A stretch of DNA of 7,184 nucleotides from an uncultured Rhizobiaceae group bacterium (GTDB taxonomy: Bacteria > Pseudomonadota > Alphaproteobacteria > Rhizobiales > Rhizobiaceae). Under the pieces are notes generated by a model. The model made no database searches, was not told the DNA's origin, and worked only from the letters and a program-made list of their open reading frames with translations. The position numbers were made by a program, and so were the translations under genes. Below are positions 1 through 5,077 of the stretch, one piece after another. Location: positions 1 through 7,184 of the forward strand of contig CALAIO010000017.1 of NCBI GenBank assembly GCA_937923355.1, written 5' to 3'. Within the stretch, counting starts at the first letter, position 1. Each line of letters begins with the position of its first letter.

Positions 1-795
1 AAACGCATTGAGGATGAGTTGAACTTGAGTGTTTCCGTCGGGCTTTCTTACTGCAAGTTTCTCGCCAAGGTCGCTTCCGATATGAATAAGCCTCGTGGTT
101 TTTCAGTTGTGGGCGAAGCGGAAGCCGTATCTTTCCTGCGCAAACAGTCTGTCTCTATTGTCTGGGGCGTGGGAAAAGTAACGCAAAAGATGCTTGCCAA
201 AGACGGCATTACAGAACTCTCAACCGTGCAGGACATTGATGAAATAGAGCTTATCCGAAGGTATGGGTCTATGGGGCAACATTTGGCACGGCTCGCGCGT
301 GGTGAAGACAGCCGCAGCATCAAACCCGGCAGCGGGTCAAAATCTGTCAGCAAGGAAACCACATTTAACGATGACAAATCGACTTCCGAACAATTATTGC
401 CCGTCTTGCGCAAACTCTCTGAAGGTGTTTCCAAGCAACTGAAAAAGAAGCATATTGCAGGGCAAACGATTGTGCTGAAATTGAAAACGGCGGACTTTAA
501 AACCAGAACCCGCTCAAGACAAATCCCCGACCCAACGCAGTTGGAAGACCGTATCTTTCGCACTGGCTCTGATTTACTCTTGCCAGAGCTGGATGGCACG
601 AAATTCAGACTGCTGGGCATTGGCGTTTCCACGCTTGTCTCCGATGAACAAGCCGACCCGGGTGACATGCTCGACCCAAGAGCCAACCGCCGCGCGGATG
701 CAGAGCGTGCAATCGATCATGTGCGTGAGAAATTCGGTTTGGACGCGGTTAAATTCGGCATTAACTTCAAAGGTGAGAAACATGAAACCAAGTAA
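1..795 (+). CDS. dinB: DNA polymerase IV (Y-family), C-terminal part; 5' end outside the window
   Basis: This is a translesion, error-prone Y-family DNA polymerase acting in the cytoplasm at stalled forks. The reading frame is open from base 1, so the gene starts upstream. The first possible start in the window (a TTG at 19) lies inside the conserved palm and is not the true start. Visible in order: the palm segment with SVSVGLSYCKFLAKVASDMN and KPRGF (about residues 10-35 of the fragment), a helix-hairpin-helix thumb with IVWGVGKVTQKML, and the little-finger domain opening at KSVSKETTF and running to the end. The catalytic SxDE motif of the family must lie upstream of base 1. About 264 residues are present; the family is usually 350-420, so roughly a quarter to a third is missing. 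The last 14 bases overlap the next gene. Base composition is moderate-GC, unlike the block that begins near 1330. Identification is firm at family level; dinB rather than another Y-family paralogue is slightly less sure. Confidence 0.93.
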   Translation, partial: KRIEDELNLSVSVGLSYCKFLAKVASDMNKPRGFSVVGEAEAVSFLRKQSVSIVWGVGKVTQKMLAKDGITELSTVQDIDEIELIRRYGSMGQHLARLARGEDSRSIKPGSGSKSVSKETTFNDDKSTSEQLLPVLRKLSEGVSKQLKKKHIAGQTIVLKLKTADFKTRTRSRQIPDPTQLEDRIFRTGSDLLLPELDGTKFRLLGIGVSTLVSDEQADPGDMLDPRANRRADAERAIDHVREKFGLDAVKFGINFKGEKHETK

Positions 796-1321
796 TGTTC
801 TGGAGTTTTGGGAAAGCATCGGCAGCAAAGGCTGGTGGATGAAAAACGCCAAGGTAGACACGCAAATTCATGAGAAATTTGGCAATCTGCACAAGCAAGC
901 TTGCGCGGGTGAACTCGATGATTGGGCAGACACGCCCAACGGTGCTTTGGCGCTGATCATTGTGCTTGATCAATTTTCCAGAAATATGTTTCGCGGTAGC
1001 CCAAAAAGCTTTGCACAAGATCCCAAGGCACTCAAAATTGCGAAAGATGCGATTGAAAAGGGATTTGACAAACAGGCTACCCAAACGCTGCGCCTATTCT
1101 TCTATCTCCCCTTTGAGCATTCGGAGAAACTTGAAGATCAGGAACAATCCCTAAAACTTTTGGAGACCTTCAACGATTCCCCAGACTTCATGAAAGCGGT
1201 TATAGAACACCACGACATCATAAACCGCTTCGGCCGCTTCCCACATCGCAACAAAGTGTTGGGACGGGAAACAACATCAGAAGAGCAGGCTTATCTGGAT
1301 GGGGGTGGGTTTAAAGGGTGA
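782..1321 (+). CDS. DUF924 family protein (TPR-like helical fold)
   Basis: A 179-residue protein of the DUF924 family, which is widespread in Proteobacteria, all-helical and TPR-like, with no established biochemical role. Family hallmarks are present in order: VLEFW near the N-terminus (6-10), the core ALALIIVLDQFSRNMFRG (about 55-72), FFYLPFEHSEKLEDQE (about 106-121), and HHDIINRFGRFPHRNKVLGR (143-162) near the end. The length is normal for the family. The ATG at 782 is chosen because homologues begin with this VLxFW segment and an AGGTG Shine-Dalgarno at 771-775 sits six bases upstream. A longer in-frame start at 593 would lie inside dinB and is rejected. The gene overlaps the dinB stop by 14 bases, so the two are probably co-transcribed and translationally linked. 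No signal peptide or membrane segment is visible, so it is probably cytoplasmic. Confidence 0.92.
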   Translation: MKPSNVLEFWESIGSKGWWMKNAKVDTQIHEKFGNLHKQACAGELDDWADTPNGALALIIVLDQFSRNMFRGSPKSFAQDPKALKIAKDAIEKGFDKQATQTLRLFFYLPFEHSEKLEDQEQSLKLLETFNDSPDFMKAVIEHHDIINRFGRFPHRNKVLGRETTSEEQAYLDGGGFKG

Positions 1322-1332
1322 GGTTTTAAACC
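1308..1332. terminator. Hairpin at the end of the dinB-DUF924 transcript
   Basis: A perfect 8-base inverted repeat, GGTTTAAA (1308-1315) and TTTAAACC (1325-1332), has a 9-base loop and straddles the DUF924 stop codon. No T-run follows it, so it is not a canonical intrinsic terminator. It lies between two convergent genes, where a transcript end is expected. Function is inferred. Confidence 0.3.
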
Positions 1333-1361
1333 AGATAGAGATTAGTTCTTATATGCCTTAC

Positions 1362-1383
1362 TGTAATTTAGTATTAAATTACA
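1362..1383. terminator. Hairpin over the 3' end of the methyltransferase gene
   Basis: A perfect 9-base inverted repeat, TGTAATTTA (1362-1370) and TAAATTACA (1375-1383), encloses a 4-base loop and contains the methyltransferase stop codon. It is AT-rich and lacks a downstream U-run on the minus strand, so termination efficiency is uncertain. With the 1308-1332 hairpin it fills the short gap between convergent genes and may protect or end one or both transcripts. Confidence 0.35.
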
Positions 1384-2185
1384 CAAGACTATAATTATTA
1401 ATTTCTACTTCATTTGGCGCACGTTTCTTTCTTGCCGTAATAAAAATGAGATTTCCAAGACGCAAGTTTTCAATTTCGAAACCAGCAGAATATACCATCG
1501 AGCATAACGTTCTTGCAGGAAAGTAACTGAAATGACCTTGACCAAATAATTGGTAAGCTTCACCTTTAAGTATGTGATCCGGACAATCTAAATACAGTGT
1601 CTTGAGATATAATATACCGTCGTCTTTTAAAATTTCATTGCACGTAATCAGGTCTAAATATGGTTCGTATGAATGTTCGAGATAATCGAAATTTATAACA
1701 ATATCGAATTTATCTTTGGGTAATTTCAAATCGTTTGTGAAACCATGATATGTTTCAAAACCCAAATCCTTTAATCTTTCCATAGCGTTTTTGTTAATAT
1801 CATTGCCAGCAGCTTCTAGACCAAGATTTTTTGCTGCCTCCATGATCGTACCTGCGCCACACCCCATATCATAAAGTGTTTTAGCCTCAGGTATAAAACT
1901 TACCGCGTGCTCGACAGCCTTTTCATGCACACGCATAACGTTTGGTCGTGCAATCTTCCTTTCAACAGCCTTAGCTGCGCTTTCACTGCCCTCGAGATAG
2001 CTCTTATACAGATTTATACGTTCAGGACGCGGATTTGCCACTGCTAAATCGCATGTGGTGCATTTATACATAGTAAGTGGCTGATCCTTGAACCAACTGG
2101 CTTTATTGCTAGTTAGATAATGTTTATATTCAGTTCCACCGCAATAATCACAGTTTGTAACATCTTCCCAGAAATTATCAGACAT
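1379..2185 (-). CDS. Class I SAM-dependent methyltransferase with N-terminal zinc-ribbon-like motif
   Basis: A 268-residue protein. The N-terminus has a four-cysteine zinc-ribbon pattern, C12-x2-C15 and C42-x2-C45, followed by NPRP (51-54), an arrangement common in methyltransferases of surface-polysaccharide clusters. The Rossmann methyltransferase domain follows: SAM-binding motif I DMGCGAGT (106-113), an acidic residue for the ribose hydroxyls at D129 (GNDI), and the motif IV-like FDIVINFDYLEH (160-171). The C-terminal HFSYFPARTL and AGFE segments are also typical of the Methyltransf_23 group. The substrate cannot be told from sequence; a sugar or glycan-linked lipid is likely from the neighbours (inference). 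The ATG at 2185 is supported by a GGAGA Shine-Dalgarno at 2192-2196, so it is translated independently of the glycosyltransferase 59 bases upstream, although the two are probably on one transcript. The gene is AT-rich like its minus-strand neighbours. No signal peptide is seen; it should be cytoplasmic. Confidence 0.88.
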   Translation of the reverse strand: MSDNFWEDVTNCDYCGGTEYKHYLTSNKASWFKDQPLTMYKCTTCDLAVANPRPERINLYKSYLEGSESAAKAVERKIARPNVMRVHEKAVEHAVSFIPEAKTLYDMGCGAGTIMEAAKNLGLEAAGNDINKNAMERLKDLGFETYHGFTNDLKLPKDKFDIVINFDYLEHSYEPYLDLITCNEILKDDGILYLKTLYLDCPDHILKGEAYQLFGQGHFSYFPARTLCSMVYSAGFEIENLRLGNLIFITARKKRAPNEVEINNYSLV

Positions 2186-2244
2186 TGCAATTCTCCTCTT
2201 AACTATGATTTTACTCTTTAAATTAATCTAATCTAATCAATTGC

Positions 2245-3465
2245 TTAATTATATTCATCAAGCTCAGTACTTGGAATAACTTTATGGTATGCAAGAATAT
2301 TAGCAAGAGCTTTCCTGACTTCAGCTGATTTATATGTTTCTATTGGAAATGGTGCAATTTGACCATATTTATTTTTTCCACTCACAGCATTTTTCACCAT
2401 CTCTAACCAGTTTTTCTCAAATTGAGCATTGGTAAAATTATTCTTGGCAAAGCTTTTTGCATTTGAACCCATTTTTACGCGTTTGCTTTCATTGTTACAA
2501 AGTGTTTGTATTTCTTTAGCCATAAGGTCTTCGTTGAAATCTGCAACGAGTGTTCCTCTTTCCCCTGGCTTAATAAGATGATTAGTCCCAGGACAGTCTT
2601 GATAACCAATAGCTGGAACACCGTAGCTGAAAGCCTCAACAACAACATTGGGCAAACCTTCCTCAAAAGAAGGAATTAAAAGCAAATTTGCATCCGCATA
2701 CATTTCGTTTGGGTCAGTTGATATACCATGATCGAAAATACAATCGCCACCTGGTTGTTCGCGCAGACTTAAAAACTCATCCTCAAAAGAATTCTTCCCA
2801 TAAAAATGAAGGCTCCAACCATCCTTGTGAACACCAGACTTTAGAAACGACCTTGCTCCTGAAATCCCATTTTTATTACTCGTTTTCAAAGCTCCAATGG
2901 CAACAATCTTTTTTGGCCGCTTAGCCAATGGTTTTTGCCTACCCTTGGGTTGTTCAAGACTATTATAAAAAGCATAAGTAAATGGTTTTATCTCATCTAA
3001 AACACTATCTTCATAATCAGGAACCGTAAGCCTTACTGCGCTTGCACTTGAGAGTATAGATTGACGTAACCAGAAGGCTTCTCTTGCATTACTAATTTTA
3101 TCTTGTTGGTTGGCAACCATCAAGCCTAACATTCGATGTGGATTGCTACATTCCTGGATTACATAAGGACAATCTAAAACTGCTGCTTTTTGGACTATAT
3201 CGCCATACAAGCCTGACATCGCAAAGCCTATTAGCAGATCGAACTTTCCTCGTAATTTTATCCAGTCGTACTCATTTCTTCTAACAATCTCAATAACAGT
3301 TACTTTTTTATCAAGCTGGTAAGTCTCTGAATTTGAAACTGCAGGTGCGCAAGCAATGCTTGTTGAAATTTTATTGCGACTGAGAAGGCTGGCAACCTTA
3401 CCAGCTACTTTTTCTGCGCCACCACGACCATTTAAAAATGCCGGTATGAATAAAAGTACTTTCAT
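2245..3465 (-). CDS. Glycosyltransferase, GT4-like (GT-B fold)
   Basis: A 406-residue retaining-type glycosyltransferase that should transfer a sugar from a nucleotide-sugar donor to a glycan or lipid-linked acceptor. The N-terminal acceptor domain starts with a strand (KVLLFIPAF) and the glycine-rich loop GRGGAEKV (13-20) of GT4 enzymes. The linker NSLEQP (168-173) leads into the second Rossmann domain at KKIVAIGALKTSNKNG (185-200). The donor-site EX7E motif is intact at E269-x7-E277, within EEGLPNVVVEAFSYGVP. About 45 residues after the last helix (360-406) are not part of the usual core. There are no membrane spans, so it would act in the cytoplasm or peripherally at the inner membrane. 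Its ATG overlaps the stop of the upstream coiled-coil gene as ATGA, implying translational coupling and co-stoichiometric production. Donor, acceptor and linkage are not predictable. The base composition is strikingly AT-rich compared with dinB or eipB, which suggests acquisition. Confidence 0.9.
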   Translation of the reverse strand: MKVLLFIPAFLNGRGGAEKVAGKVASLLSRNKISTSIACAPAVSNSETYQLDKKVTVIEIVRRNEYDWIKLRGKFDLLIGFAMSGLYGDIVQKAAVLDCPYVIQECSNPHRMLGLMVANQQDKISNAREAFWLRQSILSSASAVRLTVPDYEDSVLDEIKPFTYAFYNSLEQPKGRQKPLAKRPKKIVAIGALKTSNKNGISGARSFLKSGVHKDGWSLHFYGKNSFEDEFLSLREQPGGDCIFDHGISTDPNEMYADANLLLIPSFEEGLPNVVVEAFSYGVPAIGYQDCPGTNHLIKPGERGTLVADFNEDLMAKEIQTLCNNESKRVKMGSNAKSFAKNNFTNAQFEKNWLEMVKNAVSGKNKYGQIAPFPIETYKSAEVRKALANILAYHKVIPSTELDEYN

Positions 3466-3836
3466 TTTTTTACACCAAAAAACAATTCATCCAATGTTTG
3501 TGTTGATTGCTCTCTGACTAGTACTTGCAATTTATCAGACGCATTCTCTAACCGTGTTATTTTAGCATATTGATTATGATTTACGGCTTTTAATTTATTA
3601 AACTGTCGATCGAGCGAACTTAGTTTTTGATTGAGCTCAGCTATTGATTGTTTTTGATTTTCGATGAGTTCAATTTTTGCTTCTTCCGATAGTCTCGATA
3701 CTTTAAACTGGTCTATTTCTTCACGTAATTTTGCTTTGTGCCCAGAGAGTCGTTTCCTGATTTTTACATAAGAAGCAAGATTTTTGAATTTTTTAAAATT
3801 TAGCAACAATTCCCTACCCACTGTAGCTTTACGCAA
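3462..3836 (-). CDS. Coiled-coil protein, short paralogue, coupled to the glycosyltransferase
   Basis: Not a family I recognise. The frame gives up to 124 residues of charged helix, rich in K, E, Q and L, without signal peptide or membrane span. The body (about 30-85) looks like coiled coil; residues 72-124 form a tail sharing 37 of 53 residues with the paralogue at 3997-4686 and ending with EQSTQTLDELFFGVKK. Its TGA overlaps the glycosyltransferase ATG (ATGA, 3462-3465), the strongest clue to function: it is probably made with that enzyme and may partner it. No ATG start exists. An in-frame TAG lies five codons upstream of the TTG at 3836, and that TTG has no ribosome site. A TTG at codon 11 (3806-3804), preceded by AGGGA at 3811-3815, is an alternative giving 114 residues. 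Relative to the paralogue, the first few codons differ by a one-base indel, so a recently altered N-terminus is possible. Coding status rests on the conserved tail and the ATGA junction. Confidence 0.65.
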   Translation of the reverse strand: MRKATVGRELLLNFKKFKNLASYVKIRKRLSGHKAKLREEIDQFKVSRLSEEAKIELIENQKQSIAELNQKLSSLDRQFNKLKAVNHNQYAKITRLENASDKLQVLVREQSTQTLDELFFGVKK

Positions 3837-3881
3837 TGAAATAAATAACTAAGTCATGCAGCTTTTATTAGAACTGTACAC

Positions 3882-3894
3882 TTACGTAACGTAA
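3882..3894. promoter_or_regulatory. Perfect palindrome upstream of the short coil gene (operator-like)
   Basis: TTACGT-A-ACGTAA is a perfect 13-base dyad with a one-base centre. The corresponding position upstream of the other coil gene also holds a perfect dyad (4689-4703) whose bases differ but whose symmetry is kept. A one-base centre suits a dimeric DNA-binding protein better than an RNA hairpin. Role inferred. Confidence 0.4.
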
Positions 3895-3957
3895 AAAGTA
3901 ACTCACATAATTTAGCTAATCAATATGTTTTTCAAACGAGGTTATTTCTAACATAAA

Positions 3958-3963
3958 ATTATA
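3958..3963 (-). promoter_or_regulatory. Possible -10 box for the short coil gene and glycosyltransferase
   Basis: A perfect TATAAT reads on the minus strand here, about 120 bases before the gene, inside the conserved upstream repeat. The equivalent position upstream of the second copy reads TACAAT. No convincing -35 hexamer is seen at 16-18 bases, so this is a candidate only. Confidence 0.3.
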
Positions 3964-3996
3964 AGTACCACCTCAAAAACTTTGATAGAAACAGTT

Positions 3997-4686
3997 TCAT
4001 TTTTTTATGCCAAGAAACATCTCATCCAATGTTTGTGTCGATTGCTCTCTGACCAATTTTTGTAATTTATCAGATAAATTCTTTAACCTCGAAATTCTTG
4101 CATATTGATTTGAATTTACGCTTTTAAGTTTTTGAAATTTCTGCTCAAGTGAAAATATTTTTTCCTCAGCTCGTAAGGCTCTTTTTTCCATTTGAGCAAG
4201 ATGATAATGACTAACTTTTGTGTCTTTAAGATCGCTGTTAGCCTCTATATTTTTACTCTTAGTCTTTATACGTTGACTATTAGGATTGAATTTAAATGTT
4301 GCTAATTCTTCTTTCAGGTCGGCTATTATTAATTTATGTTTTTCAATACGTTCAGTCCTTGACGCATTCGTTTGCCTTGCAACTGTAAGCTCAGTACTTT
4401 TATCGTCTAACTTTGCTTTGAGGTTAGCGATGTTTTCTTTAAGCTCGGCTATTATTATTTTATGTTTTTCAATACGTTCAGTTCTTGACGCATTCGTTTT
4501 CCTTGCTGCTCTAAGCTCAGTATTTGTATTGTCTAATTTTGTCTTATACTCAGCGAGTTGTGCCTTGAGTTTTTTTACATCATCAGAATTATCTGTTTTG
4601 TTGAATTTTAACAAAATCTCCCCGCCTACTTTAGTGTTCGCAATAAAATTAAGAGTTTGATTATGCGCCTTTGTATCAGAACACAA
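3997..4686 (-). CDS. Coiled-coil protein, long paralogue with internal 42-residue repeat
   Basis: Not a family I recognise. It has up to 229 residues, is almost wholly charged helix, and shows no signal peptide or membrane segment. Residues 50-91 and 92-133 are a tandem 42-residue repeat, each containing TNASRTERIEKHK. Hydrophobic or core positions recur every seven residues: L51, L58, N65, I72, I79, I86, L93, L100, N107, I114, I121, L128. The repeat thus lengthens the coil by six heptads, with an Asn at the same place in each unit. The C-terminal 53 residues match the short paralogue and end EQSTQTLDEMFLGIKK. The start is doubtful: the TTG at 4686 has no Shine-Dalgarno and lies three bases from a palindrome, with an in-frame TAA two codons upstream. 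A TTG at codon 25 (4614-4612) after GGGGAG (4618-4623) fits the alternative start in the paralogue. The TGA again overlaps an ATG (ATGA, 3997-4000), but that frame stops after 13 codons. Confidence 0.65.
   Translation of the reverse strand: MCSDTKAHNQTLNFIANTKVGGEILLKFNKTDNSDDVKKLKAQLAEYKTKLDNTNTELRAARKTNASRTERIEKHKIIIAELKENIANLKAKLDDKSTELTVARQTNASRTERIEKHKLIIADLKEELATFKFNPNSQRIKTKSKNIEANSDLKDTKVSHYHLAQMEKRALRAEEKIFSLEQKFQKLKSVNSNQYARISRLKNLSDKLQKLVREQSTQTLDEMFLGIKK
4321..4506. repeat. Direct repeat inside the long coil gene, period 126 bases
   Basis: Bases 4321-4380 and 4447-4506 match at 57 of 60 positions. The period of 126 bases is 42 codons, so frame and heptad register are both kept. 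The near identity at nucleotide level, including silent positions, indicates a recent internal duplication. The protein-level repeat extends a little further on both sides, covering about residues 50-133. Confidence 0.9.
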
Positions 4687-4688
4687 AT

Positions 4689-4703
4689 ATTACGCTGCGT
4701 AAT
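4689..4703. promoter_or_regulatory. Perfect palindrome upstream of the long coil gene (operator-like)
   Basis: ATTACGC-T-GCGTAAT is a perfect 15-base dyad with a one-base centre, in the position equivalent to the 3882-3894 dyad of copy A. It sits immediately before the TTG at 4686, which argues for a binding site and against that TTG as the start. Confidence 0.45.
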
Positions 4704-4799
4704 GTAACAGCACAATTAATTGAGATAATCAATATCTTTCTCAGGCTGGCTATATATAACATTAAATTGTAAATGCCACCTTAAAAATATCGTGGAAAG
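4690..4799. repeat. Upstream repeat, copy B
   Basis: Partner of the repeat at 3882-3991. Homology fades at about 4799; beyond it the sequence becomes more GC-rich and shows no third coil-gene tail, so this is the outer edge of the duplicated block. A 28-codon frame (4676-4762, minus, ATG start) runs through it, but its counterpart in copy A stops after 12 codons, so it is not called as a gene. Confidence 0.7.
4766..4771 (-). promoter_or_regulatory. Possible -10 box for the long coil gene
   Basis: TACAAT on the minus strand, exactly aligned with the TATAAT of copy A (offset 808 bases). No good -35 element is visible. Conservation between the copies is the main support. Confidence 0.25.
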
Positions 4800-4870
4800 A
4801 ACACGCTCTTCTTATTGGGAGGCACACGATTGCAAGCATAGCGCAACAGAGCGGGCAGACTTTTACGCAA

Positions 4871-4902
4871 GACGCCATCCTAGGGATATGAACCAAGGAT
4901 CC
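4871..4902. repeat. Palindromic intergenic repeat, unit 1 (decayed)
   Basis: ATCCT (4877-4881) and AGGAT (4896-4900) form the outer stem; the inner part is partly paired. Read on the minus strand it runs GGATCCT, 14 bases, AGGATGGCGT, matching the frame of unit 2 (GGATCCT, 13 bases, AGGATGACGT). It is therefore the same element in opposite orientation with a degraded centre. Confidence 0.6.
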
Positions 4903-4923
4903 GATGCCCAAATCAGCCACACT

Positions 4924-4956
4924 CTGGATCCTCGCCTCAAGGGCGAGGATGACGTG
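4924..4956. repeat. Palindromic intergenic repeat, unit 2
   Basis: A perfect 9-base stem, ATCCTCGCC (4928-4936) and GGCGAGGAT (4942-4950), with a TCAAG loop, is flanked by CTGG and GACGTG. This is very like the CTGGATCCTCGGGTCAAG-type palindromes scattered between genes in many alphaproteobacterial genomes (general knowledge; not searched here). It is probably multicopy in the genome and could form a cruciform or RNA hairpin. Confidence 0.75.
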
Positions 4957-5022
4957 ACATCGTGGTTTAAACTTACGATATTTGGAGAAAGATGATTAAT
5001 TAGGGGAAAAATTTAATGTCAA

Positions 5023-5047
5023 CATAACCTGATCTCATTCAGTTATG
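5023..5047 (-). terminator. Possible terminator of the eipB operon
   Basis: On the minus strand, CATAAC-TGA pairs with TCA-GTTATG (one bulged base, 6-base loop), about 31 bases beyond the stop of the ArsC-like gene. A T-rich stretch (ATTTTT) occurs only some twelve bases further on, so it is imperfect as an intrinsic terminator. Confidence 0.35.
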
Positions 5048-5077
5048 GCAATAAACTGTACCAACTTCCCCCATACT

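Larger units (their letters stand above)
3882..3991. repeat. Upstream repeat, copy A
   Basis: About 110 bases between the two coil genes align with 4690-4799, with only a one-base gap or so. The best stretch is 3951-3980 against 4759-4788 (24 of 30 identical); the shared TAATCAATAT lies at 3917-3926 and 4726-4735. It includes the palindrome and the candidate -10 box. Neither copy keeps an open reading frame in common, so the conservation is probably regulatory or simply from duplication. Confidence 0.7.
4800..5077. other. Gene-free spacer between the AT-rich block and the eipB operon
   Basis: Together with the upstream repeat B this makes about 390 bases without a convincing gene. It holds an inverted pair of palindromic repeats (4871-4902 and 4924-4956), a 9-base inverted repeat (4785-4793 with 4975-4983) and a hairpin at 5023-5047. 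A 67-codon plus-strand frame at 4792-4995 passes through the palindromes; it has no ribosome site and its composition is explained by the repeats. Confidence 0.7.

Noticed and set aside
48..686. A 212-codon frame antisense to dinB
   Set aside because: It lies wholly within a well-supported gene, and its composition (Ser-rich, no recognisable motif) is that of a shadow frame.
593..781. In-frame 63-codon extension of the DUF924 gene
   Set aside because: It overlaps the DinB little-finger coding sequence, is absent from the family, and a ribosome site precedes the internal ATG at 782.
4321..4506. Possible CRISPR array or minisatellite
   Set aside because: Only two repeat copies, spaced by exactly 42 codons within a coding frame with conserved heptad spacing; it is a protein repeat.
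4676..4762. A 28-codon minus-strand frame with ATG start upstream of the long coil gene
   Set aside because: The aligned ATG in upstream repeat A stops after 12 codons, and the two peptides are not alike. No ribosome site at proper spacing. At most an untranslated leader.
1379..4803. Defence system or prophage module hidden in the AT-rich block
   Set aside because: All recognisable proteins are glycosyl- or methyl-transfer enzymes or coiled coils. There is no nuclease, helicase, integrase or phage structural motif, and the methyltransferase lacks DNA-methyltransferase motifs.
4792..4995. A 67-codon plus-strand frame in the gap before the ArsC-like gene
   Set aside because: It has no ribosome site, begins within the edge of the coil upstream repeat, and its sequence is explained by the palindromic repeats, whose translations (such as LDPRLKGEDD) commonly give false frames in alphaproteobacteria.
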